Shown here piece by piece: positions 45,732-58,000 of a DNA stretch of 64,000 nt (position 1 is the first letter of the stretch; the number at the start of each line of letters is the position of its first letter). The position numbers and the translations under genes are program-made. The DNA is taken from assembly GCA_036346395.1 (NCBI GenBank), contig CM070596.1:25458177-25522176 (forward strand), written 5' to 3'. The notes beneath the pieces were generated by a model. It was not told the DNA's origin. It did not search any database and saw only the letters and a program-made list of their open reading frames with translations. This stretch comes from Hsuehochloa calcarea (Eukaryota; Streptophyta; Magnoliopsida; Poales; Poaceae).

Positions 45732-46490
45732 TGTGGATATCGTGAGGATATGTGCACGATCTCAGGATGATGAGTCAATTGGCAATGGCGTTGTTGGTTT
45801 GCAAAATCTCGCGTTTTCGGGTTTGCTCCAGGGCTGTCAGACCACAGGCGGTCTGACCGGTGGTGTCGGCGGTCGATCGCCGTGGAGCTGTCCGGCCGGC
45901 CATGGTGGCGGTCCGACCGCCAAATGAAAAACAGCTTTTGGAGCCGAGCCAAAAATAGGTTGTGTAGGCAAGTGAGGAGTCTCCGGATGTGGTCCCATCA
46001 TTTTGGAGCTCCTCAAAAAGTTCTATTCGTTTGAAATTTCCCGAAGGTTTCGAAATTTCACGCTGGAATTTTGGCTAAGTCTTTTGATCGTCCGACCGTC
46101 GTTGTGGGAGCGGTCCGACCGGCCTGAAATCGGTCGGACCGGCCTTGTGGGGCGGTCAGACCGTGATGACTTGGAGGTTAGCCAAGTTTGCATTGAGTTG
46201 ATTTGATTGTGTTTCATGTATGGTTATCAATACTTTATTGATGTATATTGCATTGCGGAGCTAACGTGAGTCAAGTTGTGAAGAACTTGTTCCCGGAAAC
46301 GGTTTGTTTGTCTATTGATGTGCAGGTGGCTTGCAGGTTAACGACGTCAACGGTGAGTGGATCGGGACTACGCTTGGAGAGCTGAGGTCCAGAACGATCA
46401 GGGATACCGGGTGAGGTCGTGTGACACAAGCATGGTGCAGGATGGGCAAGACGGATCGAACGGGTGGTTCGATACAGCTGGTTGGATCAG
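45732..46490 (+). repeat. Element C, 3' LTR, left part
   Basis: It starts TGTGGATATCGTGAGG and follows the 5' LTR through the U3 palindrome cluster (45835-46168) to GGTTGGATCAG. The chromovirus E interrupts it after ATCAG (46486-46490). Confidence 0.9.
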
Positions 46491-49400
46491 TGTCGAACCC
46501 GGGAACGAAGGATCCCGAATTCTCTGTGTTCATACACTAGTCCAGGATTTCCAGTGTACACAGTCACAAAAATGTTATCACAAACATATCCAGCGTGTAT
46601 ATTAATAATCATAGAGTTTATTACAACTGGGGCCTGAGGCCAAATAAAACATTAAGCGGAAGCAAAATATAATGGTAGCCACACGATACGCCACGGGCAA
46701 TCGTCTGGAGATCGCGGCCTAATCGTCCTGCTCCTCACCTTCTGGATAGCAGTCTTCTCCTGAATAATAATATTCAGCAAGAGTGAGCACTACAACTGTG
46801 CTCGCAAATTACACCCAATACAGAATTTAGAATGCATGCATAAGTTATTCAAAGGAAGGTTGTAGGGTTTATTTGCATAAATCAGCCTTTTTGGTTTGAA
46901 TAGTTATACTAAGTTTCAAGGCACATTTTTATTACATAACTAAAATCAGATTTAAAGATTGATCATTTTATAGTGGATAACCTCCATATGAAACATGGTG
47001 ATGGATACCCTCCTATCACAAGGCTACCCTCCAAATTTACCACAAGGATTAACCATCCTCAAATCATGTCCAAAGTTATTTTAAAACCAAAAACAAATCT
47101 AACTTAGAGTGGCTTTGCTCAGCATGTCCATGACCGTGGACACGGCTATTCGAATAGATTTACACTCTGCAGAGGTTGTACAACTTTACCCACACGAGAT
47201 AATTTGCCCGTTATGTCGGCCAATACACACTTCCTTAGGTGTGTGACTAGGCAATTATCACAAGGCGTTTCCAATGTACTACCTCAATACCAATATGCCC
47301 GCTAAGGTTTCACTTCCATTAGGCTAACCACCTGCTGGAAACCCCCTCTTGCGCCAAGTGGGAATAAAGTCTAACCGACACCCACACAACAAAATGGCAT
47401 AAACAATACTGAGGTAATACAAATTATTAAGCCTGGTTCTGCCCATACAGAACATGTGGTAGTACGGTGGAGCTTTTGCAAGATGCGGCTCAAAGGCCGG
47501 TCCTTAATCTACTTGGGCAACTTTCATTAAAAACCCTGGGTCTCAGTCCTAACCAGACAGGCCCGTGCATAAACCTGCACCCACCAACGGTCCATGTTTG
47601 CCCAAGTACAAACCATTTTCTTTTATTTTAAATTTTCAAAGACATTTGCAAAAGTCCACCATGACAAGGCAATGTCATAGTCTTTTTATCAATTTATGAA
47701 ATTTTGGCTAAATTCTCCCAAAGTCAAATATTTCATGGTCTAAGCATTTGCTATGCATATATTTATTTTAAATTCATTTGACTAAGGTTACAAGGAATTG
47801 GTAATACAACAATCAAATTTGGCTATACAAAGGAATTGGAATAATTAAATATTTAAAACAGGAATTTAAAATAATTAAATACAATTATGCATGCAATAAT
47901 AATTTAAAACAGGAATTAAATAATTTTAAATATTGGGGTCAAAATGGTCAATGGTGTAACTTGCCTTGTTCAAATTCCTGGTAATCTACTTCTTCAATAG
48001 GGTCAAGCTCTCCGGAGTCGTCAAAATCTATACGCGAAAATATTCCAAATTCAAACAGAATTCAAATGAACATAAATAAATTCAAATGAAAATTCAAATT
48101 AACTCCAAATTAAATAATTTTGGTTTAGTTAGCTAGATCTTAATTTTATACAAATTTAGGAATTTGAATCACCCAAATCGGAGTTTGTATGAAGAAATAC
48201 GAGCTCCTGGAAGTTTAAATCTAATTTTAATTCCAAAATCAGGATTTTCCTAAATTCCCGAATTAAATTTCTAAAGGAAAATCTATTTAATGCGTCAGCT
48301 GACGTCAGCGGCCGAATTTTAATTACCGATTGAAATATTTTATAACAGAAAAACCTTTTGTCTCTATGACAGGTGGGCCCGGGTTCATGGACCGAGTCTA
48401 CGAAATTGCTAATGTCCATCATGAACCGGGTGCATGAAACAGTGGCTTTGCCACATGTGTGTGACACGCGGTACGCCACGCGGGCAAAAATCGCTGAGAT
48501 GGCGCTATGTGGCGTCGCGGTGGCGGCCATGTGGCGGTGCCACGTCAACTCAACGGCGGCGACCTTCGGTGACGGGCGCGCCGGCGCTGCGCGCCACGGC
48601 GAAAGCCAGCGATGGCACGAGTAGAGAGCGAGAACGCCGAGCACGATGCTCACCTTATCAAGCCGGGCGTGCGGGATCACCGTGGCGTGTAGAATGGCGG
48701 CGGTGGCGTTCGGTTGAGCGGGCGCGGTGGTTCCGGCAGCTTGGGCGGCGGTGGAGGCACCGCGAAGAGCGTAGCACGCGATGCTCCTGTGTGGACGACG
48801 GCCGGAGACCCAGGGCGGTGGCGCAAATCGTCGGAGAAGAGGTGCACGACCGGCGGCTTCAAACTTGGATTGCGGCTAATGGAGATGAAGAGCGGGGCTA
48901 AGATTTGGGGGTTGAGATGTGTGAAGAGAGGGCCTCACCGTGCTCGTATTTATAGGTACGGAGGGGGTCGGGAGAAGGAGATCGGGTGCGGAGACCGTTG
49001 CGGCGGGGACGTGCTTCCGGCGAGATTGGCGCTTCGAAATTGCGGGGATGGCGGGATTGGGGCGGCGGTGATCGAGGTTTAAATCGCATAATGGCACGAG
49101 ATACGGGGAAGAGATCGCGGCGAGTGGAAGCTTCGTCACTTGTCAATGGCGGAGCGGCGTGTTTCACGCGACGACGGGAATGGAAGGTTGAAGATGCTGA
49201 CATGGCTTCGGATGGTCCCACCTGTCGGTGAAACAGAGCGAGTGAGAGCGGGCGCGGGGGCGGCGGAGATCGACCGTTGGATGTAGATCGAGAGGTTGAG
49301 GTGATGGCGCGCGGCTACGGTTGGATGCAAAGGATGAGGCGGCGATGAGCGGCGCGTGGCGGTAGAGTGCGAGGAAGGCGGCTGGTGTGGAAGCGATCTT

Positions 49401-49701
49401 TGTCATGGGATTTCGGCCCAACTCATCGCTTGCCGCTTTTAAAAGATTTTCCTATTGCTTTAATTCCAGAAATTCAAATAACTCTTAGAAAATAATAATT
49501 AAACTTTAGAAATCATGAGAAAATTCACAGAAATTCTCTAAGGCAATTTGGATTTAAATAAAATAATTCCAACTTTTAGTTGGTAATATATTTTGCACAT
49601 AAATTATTTTAGTTTTAAAATACTTAGAAAAGTTTTAAAATTTCGAGAAAATCCACAAAAATAATTAAAGTGAATTGAAATTGAAATTTTGGGCTGTTAC
49701 A
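46491..49701 (-). repeat. Element E, LTR on the left (3' LTR in its own sense)
   Basis: It runs from TGTCGAACCCGG at 46491 to CTGTTACA ending at 49701. The minus-strand TATA box is at 48947-48954. It shares long blocks with the D LTRs, such as the sequence around the minus-strand motif CTCCACCGTACTACCACA (near 47460 here and near 5100 in D). Confidence 0.88.
48947..48954 (-). promoter_or_regulatory. TATA box of element E left LTR
   Basis: TATAAATA on the minus strand in CCTATAAATACGAGC. The second LTR has the same at 57513-57520. Confidence 0.62.
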
Positions 49702-49720
49702 AACCTACCCCCTTAAAGGG
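49702..49720 (-). other. Polypurine tract of element E
   Basis: On the minus strand CCCTTTAAGGGGGTAGGTTT directly precedes the 3' LTR (TGTAACAGCCC). Element D has the near-identical tract before each LTR. Confidence 0.78.
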
Positions 49721-49744
49721 AATCTCGACCCCGAGATTCAGACT

Positions 49745-49955
49745 GGGTTAGCAAAGAGGTGGGGGTACTCGGCTCTCAAAACTTCTTCTCGCTCCCAGGT
49801 AGCTTCTTCTTATGAATGATTGCTCCATTGAACCTTACAAGAACGAATGACTTTGCTTCTGGTGACGCGTTCTGCCACATCGAGAATCTTGATTGGTTGT
49901 TCCACATAGGTGAGATCTTCATGAAGATCGATACTCTCGAGCGGTGTTTCTTCAT
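49745..49955 (-). pseudogene. Element E chromodomain at the integrase C-terminus
   Basis: On the minus strand a continuous frame gives VEQPIKILDVAERVTRSKVI, RSCKVQWSNHS, a TAA, then EEATWEREEVLRAEYPHLF. This is the known C-terminal chromodomain of plant chromoviruses (tether to modified histones that steers integration into heterochromatin). The aromatic W and the EATWE block are preserved. The single stop lies between the conserved strand and the helix, where relatives have Glu or Ser. The domain is separated from the integrase core by a frame break between 49955 and 50075. Confidence 0.82.
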
Positions 49956-50074
49956 TGGTACTCTAAGACATTTCTTTAATCGGGATACATGGAAGACATT
50001 GTGAGCAGTGACAGAGATCTTTGGTAGTTCAATTGATAAGCAACTTCACCTCTCTTTGACAAAATCTTATAAGG

Positions 50075-50951
50075 TCAGACAAATGCAGGTGCGAGTTTTC
50101 CTTTAGTCTGAAATCTCTTCACTCCTCGGAGTGGAGTTACCCTGAGATAGACAAAATCTCCCATCTCAAAGGATAGTTCTCTCCGACGATTATCGGCATA
50201 ACTCTTTTGTCGGGTTTGAGCTACTTTCAGACGTTCTCTTATTGCTTTTACCTTACTTTCAGCTTCTTTTATCAATTCTGGTCCGAAGAATTGGTGTTCT
50301 CCTACTTGATCCCAAAGGAGAGGGGTTCTACACTTTCTACCATACAATGCTTCAAATGGCGACATCTGTAGGCTGGCTTGAAAGCTGTTGTTGTAGGAAA
50401 ATTCTGCATAGGGCAAATTCTTATCGACTTCTTCCATAATCTATAGCACAAGCTCGAAGCATGTCTTCTAGGACCTGATTTACACGTTCAGTCTGGCCAT
50501 CTGTTTGGGGATGATATGCTGTGCTGAAGTTGAGTCTGGTTCCTAAAGCTTCATGTAGACTCTGCCAAAATTTTGAAGTGAACTGCGAACCTCGATCAGA
50601 CACAATTTTCTTGGGTATACCATGTAAACAGACGATCCTGGCCATATACAATTCTGCTAACTTATTGCTTCTGTAAGTGGTCTTGACTGGAATAAAATGA
50701 GCCACTTTGGTTAATCGGTCAATTATCACCCAAATGGAGTCACAACCTGATTGGGTCCTAGGTAGTCCGGTGATAAAATCCATACCAATCTCCTCCCATT
50801 TCCACTCAGGAATTGGTAATGGTTGTAACAATCCGGCAGGTCTCTGATGCTCTGCCTTAACACGCTGACATACATCACAACGTGCAACAAACTCAGCGAT
50901 CTCTCGCTTCATACTAACCCACCAATACTTTTCCTTCAGATCCTGGTACAT
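50075..50951 (-). pseudogene. Element E integrase core and C-terminal region
   Basis: The frame 50421-50951 (minus) starts within the zinc-binding region (YWWVSMKREIAEFVARCDVC). It then holds the catalytic core: GMDFITGLPRTQSGCDSIWV (first Asp), IVSDRGSQFTSKFWQ (second Asp) and FSTAYHPQTDGQTERVNQVL (Glu). After a small break it continues at 50437-50075: LPYAEFSYNNSFQASLQMSP, FEALYGRKCRTPLLWDQVGE and GDFVYLRVTPLRGV (the GPY/F region). These blocks are diagnostic of Tekay/Del chromoviruses. The upstream HPG half of the zinc finger is at about 50952-51000 in an adjoining frame. Confidence 0.88.
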
Positions 50952-50999
50952 CTTTGTACTCCCGGGATGAATAGAGTAAGGTGATTCATGAGCTTCTTT

Positions 51000-51725
51000 G
51001 AGAATCGGTTATGCCGGTTTCATGGTGTTTAGGTACACGATCGGTTGCCAAACCATCTGTGCCTTGCTCGTCTTGAGAAAATCACAGGGCTTTGCCTCTT
51101 CTCATATTCTTCATGATTTCTTTGATGTCTTCGTCTTCTATTTGTTTTTCTCGATCGACTTTGTATGGTTGGTTGGACTTCCATTGTGTTTATCTGACCT
51201 TGGTGACAATTTCAGTTCGGATGCTTTAGTTCTTCATACAACTCGGTTGATTTTCTTGAACTAACACCGTGTTGCGATATGCTTTCCTACTCGAGCATCT
51301 GCTACCACGTTAGCTTTACCCGGGTGATAATGAATTCCAAGGTCATAATCTTTTATCGGCTCAACCATCTTCTTTGCACGAGATTAAGATCATTGGGTGA
51401 AGATATATTTCAAACTCTTATGATCTGTGAAAATCTCACAATGGTTACCAATGAGGTAATGTCGCTTGATTTTCAAAGCATGCACAATTGTTGCTAACTC
51501 TAAATCATGAGTTGGATAATTTCCTTCATGTGGTCTTAATCGGCGAGATGCATAAGCCACAACTTTTCCTTCTGCATCGGTACACATCCTAGCCTCAAGG
51601 ATGCGCCACGTAAAAACTTCAAAATCCTTACGTATATCCGTAAAACTAGCAGTGCGTAGACTAGTCTTTTCTTGACTCTTGAAAACTATGTTCACAAGCA
51701 CTTGTCCATTCAAATTTCTTTTCCT
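51000..51725 (-). pseudogene. Element E RNase H and linker to integrase
   Basis: The frame 51390-51713 (minus) includes GKVVAYASRRLRPHEGNYPT, HDLELATIVHALKIKRHYLI and EIFTDHKSLKYIFTQ, the standard gypsy RNase H blocks with their acidic residues. Downstream (51000-51390) the remaining RNase H end and the linker are split among frames. The start of RNase H, near 51713, is preceded by damaged RT-connection sequence. Confidence 0.82.
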
Positions 51726-52640
51726 TCTTGAAGTTGAGTCATGGGTTTGGCGATCTTGGAGAAACTTTCAATGAATCTGCGGTAGTACCCACTAACCCGA
51801 AAACTTCTCACTACGTGACAGACTTGGGTTGCTTCCAATCCATTCTGACTTCAACCTTTGAGGGTCTACCGCAACTCCTCCTGCGACACAATGTGTCCAA
51901 GAAATGCCACTTGACCGAGCCAAAATTCACTTTTCTTTGAGTTTGGCATAAAGTTGGTGTTCTCGAAGTTTGCCCAAAATAATTACGAGATGTTTTTCAT
52001 GCTCTTCCATATCTCTTGAATAGATGAGAATATCATCTATGAATACCACCACAAACTTATCCAAGAATTCCATGAACACTTTGTTCATCATATTCATGAA
52101 ATAAGCGAGGGCATTTGTTAGTCCAAATGACATCACTTTGTGAACTCGTCTGATCCATATCTGGTGGTGAAGGTGTCTTGAATATCTTCCTGGCGATTTT
52201 TAGCGATGGTAGCGACCTCAAATCAATCTTGGAGAAAACACTCGCTCCTTTAAGTTGATCAAGCGGATCATCTATCCTAGGTAACGGTACTTGTTTTTGA
52301 TTGTTACCTCGTTGAGTGATCTATAGTCCACACACATTCTCATACTATTGTCTTTCTTTTTGACAAATAGTCTTGGAGCTCCCAAGGCGATGAACTTGGT
52401 TGAATGTAACCTTTACTCTGTAGTTCTTGATCGCTTCTTCAACTCTGCTAGATCATTTGCTTGCATTCTCAGTAGGGTCGCTTGAAATTGGAGCGATCCG
52501 GGGACTAAGTCAATTAAGAACATTATGTCGGTCGGTGGCATACTGTAAGTCCTCGGAAAAACATCTGGATATTCTTGTACCACGGTATATCTTCTAGTTT
52601 CACTTCCTTTAAATCTGGTCAAGATAGGACTTCTTTCCGT
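51726..52640 (-). pseudogene. Element E reverse transcriptase
   Basis: N-terminal block at 52413-52622 (minus): YPDVFPRTYSMPPTDIMFLI, equivalent to the PDVFPDDLPGMPPDR entry of this lineage. The palm block at 51927-52136 is MMSFGLTNALAYFMNMMNKV followed by DKFVVVFIDDILIYSRDMEE, with the catalytic F-I-D-D. The segment between (52137-52412), which should hold the first catalytic Asp, is shifted (remnant KTAFRTRYG-type sequence lost near 52150). The thumb and connection at 51730-51926 are in fragments. Confidence 0.8.
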
Positions 52641-52779
52641 AGAAGTCTTGGGTTGGAACTCTCTGAAATCCCTTGCTCATTGGTGAGGTTGATAGATCTA
52701 CTAGCACAATCTATCACCTTACGATTTTTGGCAAGCCACCCATTCCAAAATTACGTCCAATCCTTGCGAGCATAAGACT

Positions 52780-53110
52780 ATTAAGTTGGCCGAGAAAGTT
52801 ACTCCGAGATTTCAAAGGTAAGATTTGGACAGAATAAACTAGCCCTCATTTACGAGCAGGGGAATGGATCAACATGGGCTTAACTAAGGGGAGGTAGATA
52901 ACCCATATTTTTCCACAAACTTATTTGACACAAAAGAATGCGAAGCTCGGAATCAAATAAAGCGATCTTTGATCTTGAGTTGACAAGGAACGTACCAAGA
53001 ACAACGTCTGTGCTTGCATGGGCTTCCTCTGCGGTGGCGTGATTCACACGTCCCTTCATGAATCGACCACCGTGGTCTTGAGGGACCGCCGAGGCTGAAA
53101 CTCGGGAGTT
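52780..53110 (-). pseudogene. Element E aspartic protease
   Basis: Minus-strand sequence after the zinc knuckle: RVNHATAEEAHASTDVVLGT, FLVNSRSKIALFDSELR. Relatives have an F-D-S-G active site; here the codon after DS is shifted by loss of one G at a CCGG-type site (about 52955). The lost base fits the error pattern seen across the window, so the protease may be intact in reality. Confidence 0.72.
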
Positions 53111-54132
53111 GGCTTGCGGGGTGGCGATCTGCGCTTCTTGGGACACTTATTGGCATAGTGACCCAACTCGTTGCGATGAAAGCAAGTGATTCTCGCTGTG
53201 GAAATAAGCGCCACTGAAATTGACCTCGGACGTACTACTACGAATCCGGAAGTATTTGGGCGCGAATGGAGCCGGAACTCTCGGTGTAGTAGTGCGGAAT
53301 CTTCCACGCCGAGGTGGTGAGGCCGAGAAAAGCGAGGCTTGGGTAGTCCCCGAGTTAAACTTACGGCGGCCATCCTCCGCTTGCGATTCTCCATTTCGGA
53401 TGTTTGCCTTCTGGCGTATGGCCTTATTACCAAGCTGCTGAAAGTCGGTAAAATCTCGAGAAATCAAGCGAGCAGAGAGTTCGTCGTTTAACCCTTCCGA
53501 AATCGTTCTTGCTGTCTTCGTCTCGGCTACATCCTCGGGGCATAGCGAGCAAGTTGGTTAAACTTATGCGATACTCGCCAACCGAGCGGTTTCCTTGGCG
53601 GCGAGCGAAACTCCTTCTTTTCAAGGTAATCATGCGGATGGAATGTGAGATCGGCGGAAAGCTTGCATGAACTCATCCCAAGTGATTTCTTGGGCATTAG
53701 TATGGGACATCTTTGAAATTATCCCACCATTCGATCACGGGACCCATCAAGCGATGAGAGGCAAACAAAACTCTCTCACGATCGTAATTGAGCAATATCC
53801 AGTTTCTTTCCAATGGCCCCGAGCCAATCATCTGCGTCCATGGGTTACGTGCTACTAGAAAATGTTGGCGGGCGCATCCTCATGAACTCGCACAAAGTTA
53901 CTCTTGCGGGAGGTGGAGGAGCATGATAGGTTCTTGGCGCTTGGGTATTCTCGATTCTTGTGAAGGGATGGGCTAGCAACTCAATCAGATGAGTCTGATT
54001 GGCCATCATTTGGCGCCAGTCAGGAGCTTCAGTTGGAGGAGGTGGTGGCTGTTGAACTGGATTTTCTTGATATTCGGTATTCTCATTTCCTTGCCCTCTA
54101 GCACTAACACTTCCGGTGCGGGTGGTCACCAT
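53111..54132 (-). pseudogene. gag: Element E Gag, frameshifted
   Basis: The minus-strand start at 54132 gives MVTTRTGSVSARGQG, a Pro-rich segment and WRQMMANQTHLIELLA. It breaks after 95 residues at MRPPTFSSST, where relatives continue into the retrotransposon Gag domain. Domain fragments lie at 53427-53840 (AGEYRISLTNLLAM-like and RFSR-type pieces). The C-terminal zinc knuckle is at 53143-53184: CFHRNELGHYANKC. The second Cys is Arg (CGC for TGC), so the knuckle is incomplete as assembled. Confidence 0.78.
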
Positions 54133-54328
54133 CTGATGAACTTTTCACAGATTAGATAAGAGAGATAGGAATTATAAGAGTATAGATCTAAAATAGCCCA
54201 AATTCAACAAACACAAGACAAGAACATTTCAGCAAAATAATTTATTTTTATTTTATTAATTCATTATGGCTACTACAAAGGTTTGGTAGCTCATACTTCG
54301 CAACTAAAGGAAAAATTTAAGGTCAAAT

Positions 54329-54878
54329 CTATGGTGTTATTGGGGTATAATCTGGCTCACTAGAACTAGCCTCGCCTTCCTTGTAGGAGGCCAGTTCTTT
54401 TTCTGCACTCTTCAACTTTTCTTCCGCATCTTGTAACTTCACTTGCAGAAGAGACAGCTCATCTAGTGTATTCCCGTAGGCATAATCCATGGCTCTGGCC
54501 AGATTCACCTGATGAGTGAGATCGGGGCGATCTTCATCTCTAGTTGAGCGAAAAGCACCGTCATCATGCCGGGTTGGAATGTGCATTGGGTAATAGTGGA
54601 ACCCAAAGGCCGTTGAGGCGATGATCGTAGATGTAGCGAAGTCTGCGGGTTGCTTCCTGGTGCATCTGGATGCCTTGGCGAAGGAGTCTCGTCGCATTGG
54701 GGCATCGAAGGCGTGGAAGTCCGTGTTGGCGATAGATTGGAGTAAAGGATCACCTCTACTCTCCATCGTTCTGATTTCCCACTTTATACTTGTATCCTTG
54801 ATACGTCGGTCTTTCTTCAAAATCCAAGTCTTGCATCATCTTCCGAGAATGGCGGCCCAATGACCAAAAAGACTCCAT
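54329..54878 (-). pseudogene. Element E extra frame upstream of gag (orf0-like)
   Basis: A minus-strand open frame of 163 residues (54820-54329) precedes gag. Its likely start is the ATG at 54878, with a frame shift near 54770. The C-terminal third is a strongly charged heptad-like helix (LLQVKLQDAEEKLKSAEKEL) followed by an acidic Ser/Glu tail. The N-terminal part contains Tyr/Asp-rich and His-rich segments with no motif I recognise. An additional open frame before gag is known, from memory, in the rice RIRE3/RIRE8 elements. The function is unknown. Confidence 0.6.
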
Positions 54879-55054
54879 GGGAAATGGCGGTGGAACTTGA
54901 CCATCTACAATTTTTGAGCAGGAGATGAGTTAGTAAATAATTTTTCAAGAGAAAAGTTGAGGAATGACTCGAAAGACCAAGGTATTTTTAATTTTCAAAA
55001 TAAGTCCTTAAGGGTTTGATTTCCTTCTAGGTCACGACCTACGATCGATATGGC

Positions 55055-55067
55055 TCGATACCACTTT
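55055..55067 (-). other. Primer-binding site of element E (degraded)
   Basis: On the minus strand, AAAAGTGGTATCGAGCC lies just inside the 5' LTR end. It is the initiator-methionine tRNA site with a loss at CAG. The following 'atcgatcgtaggtcgtgacc' is also present after the primer site of element D. Confidence 0.78.
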
Positions 55068-58000
55068 TGTCGAACCCGGAACGAAGGATCCGAATTCTCT
55101 GTGTTCATACACTAGTCCAGATTTCCGTGTACACAATCACAAAAATGTTATCACAAACATATCCAGCGTGTATATTAATAATCATAGAGTTTATTACAAG
55201 CTGGGCCCGAGGCCAAATAAAACATTAGCGGAAGCAAAATATAATGGTAGCCACACGATCGCCACAATAATCGCTGAGATCGCGGCCTAATCGTCCTGCT
55301 CCTCACCTTCTGGATAGCAGTCTTCTCCTGAATAATAATATTCAGCAAGAGTGAGCACTACAACTGTGCTCGCAAATTACACCCAATACAGAATTTAGAA
55401 TGCATGCATAAGTTATTCAAAGGAAGGTTGTAGGGTTTATTTGCATAAATCAGCCTTTTTGGTTTGAATAGTTATACTAAGTTTCAAGGCACATTTTTAT
55501 TACATAACTAAAATCAGATTTAAAGATTGATCATTTTATAGTGGATAACCTCCATATGAAACATGGTGATGGATACCCTCCTATCACAAGGCTACCCGCC
55601 CAAATTTACCACAAGGATTAACCATCCTCAAATCATGTCCAAAGTTATTTTAAAACCAAAAACAAATCTAACTTAGAGTGGCTTTGCTCAGCATGTCCAT
55701 GACCGTGGACACGGCTATTCAATAGATTTACACTCTGCAGAGGTTGTACAACTTTACCCACACGAGATAATTTGCAGTTATGTCGGCCAATACACACTTC
55801 CTTAGGTGTGTGACTAGGCAATTATCACAAGGCGTTTCAATGTACTACCTCAATACCAATATGCCCGCTAAGGTTTCACTTCCATTAGGCTAACCACTGC
55901 TGAAACCCCTCTTGCGCCAAGTGGGAATAAAGTCTAACCGACACCCACACAACAAAATGGCATAAACAATACGAGGTAATACAAATTATTAAGCCTCGTT
56001 ACGCCCATACTGAGAACATGTGGTAGTACGGTGGAGCTTTTGCAAGATGCGCTCAAAGGCGGTCCTTAATCTACTTGGGCAACTTTCATTAAAAACCACA
56101 GGTCTCGATCCTAACAGACAGGCCTGCATAAACTGCACCCACCAACGGTCCATGTTTGCCCAAGTACAAACCATTTTCTTTTATTTTAAATTTTCAAAGA
56201 CATTTGCAAAAGTCCACCATGACAAGGCAATGTCATAGTCTTTTATCAATTTATGAAATTTTGGCTAAATTCTCCCAAAGTCAAATATTTCATGGTCTAA
56301 GCATTTGCTATGCATATATTTATTTTAAATTCATTTGACTAAGGTTACAAGGAATTGGTAATACAACAATCAAATTTGGCTATACAAAGGAATTGGAATA
56401 ATTAAATATTTAAAACAGGAATTTAAAATAATTAAATACAATTATGCATGCAATAATAATTTAAAACAGAATTAAATAATTTTAAATATTGGGGCAAAAT
56501 GGTCAATGGTGTAACTTGCCTTGTTCAAATTCTGTAATCTACTTCTTCAATAGGGTCAAGCTCTCCTGAGTCGTCAAAATCTATCTGTGAAAATATTCCA
56601 AATTCAAGCGAATTCAAATGAACATAAATAAATTCAAATGAAAATTCAAATTAACTCCAAATTAAATAATTTTGTTTTAGTTAGCTAGATCTTAATTTTA
56701 TACAAATTTAGGAATTTGAATCACCCAAATCGGAGTTTGTATGAAGAAATACGAGCTCCTGGAAGTTTAAATCTAATTTTAATTCCAAAATCAGGATTTT
56801 CCTAAATTCCCGAATTAAATTTCTAAAGGAAAATCTATTTAATCGTCGGTGACGTCGTGGCAATTTTAATTACCGATTGAAATATTTTATAACGAGAAAA
56901 ACCTTTTGTCTCTATGATGAAGTGGGCGGGTTCATGGACCGAGTCTACGAAATTGCTAATGTCCATCATGAACCGGGTGCATGAAACAGTGGCTTTGCCA
57001 CATGTGTGTGACACGCGGTACGCCACGCGGGCAAAAATCGCTGAGATGGCGCTATGTGGCGTCGCGGTGGCGGCCATGTGGCGGTGCCACGTCAACTCAA
57101 CGGCGGCGACCGGTGGCGGCGGGCGCGGCCGGCTGCGCGCGCCACGGCGAGCCCTGGCGATGGCACGAGTAGAGAGAGCGGGGAACGCTGAGCACGATGC
57201 TCACCTTACTGAAGCCGGGACGTGCGGGGATCACCGGCGGCGTGTAGAATGGCGGCGGTGGCGTTCGGTTGAGCGAGGCGCGGTGGTTCCGGCAGCGCTT
57301 GGGCGAGGGCGGTGGAGGCACCGCGAAGAGCGTAGCACGGCGATGCTCCCTGTGTGGACGACGAAGCCGGAGACCCAAGGACGGTGGCGCAAATCGTCGG
57401 AGAAGAGGTGCACGACCGGCGGCTTCAAACTTGGATTGCGGCTAATGGAGATGAAGAGCGGGGCTAAGATTTGGGGGTTGAGATGTGTGAAGAGAGGGCC
57501 TCACCGTGCTCGTATTTATAGGTACGGAGGGGGTCGGGAGAAGGAGATCGGGTGCGGAGACCGTTGCGGCGGGGACGTGCTTCCGGCGAGATTGGCGCTC
57601 GAAATTGCCGGGATGGCGGGATTAGGGCGGCGGTGATCGAGGGTTTAAATCGCATAATGGCACGAGATACGGGAAGAGATCGCGGCCGAGTGGAAGCTTC
57701 GTCGCGCTGTCAGTGGCGGAGGCGGGCGTGTTTCACGCGACGACGGGAATGGAAGGTTGAAGATGCTGACATGGCTTCGGATGGTCCCACCTGTCGGTGA
57801 AACAGAGCGAGTGAGAGCGGCGCGGGGCGCGGAGATCGACCGTTGGATGTAGATCGAGAGGTTGAGGTGATGAGCGGCGGATACGGTTGGATGCAAAGGA
57901 TGAGGCGGCGATGAGCGACGCGCGTGGCGGTAGTGCGAGGAAGGCGGCTGGTGTGGAAGCGATCTTTGGTCATGGGATTTCGGCCCAACTCGCTTTGCCG

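Noticed and set aside
56914..57636. 240-residue open frame on the plus strand in E's right LTR
   Set aside because: It is antisense to the LTR transcript, broken in the left LTR copy, and has the composition of GC-rich shadow frames.
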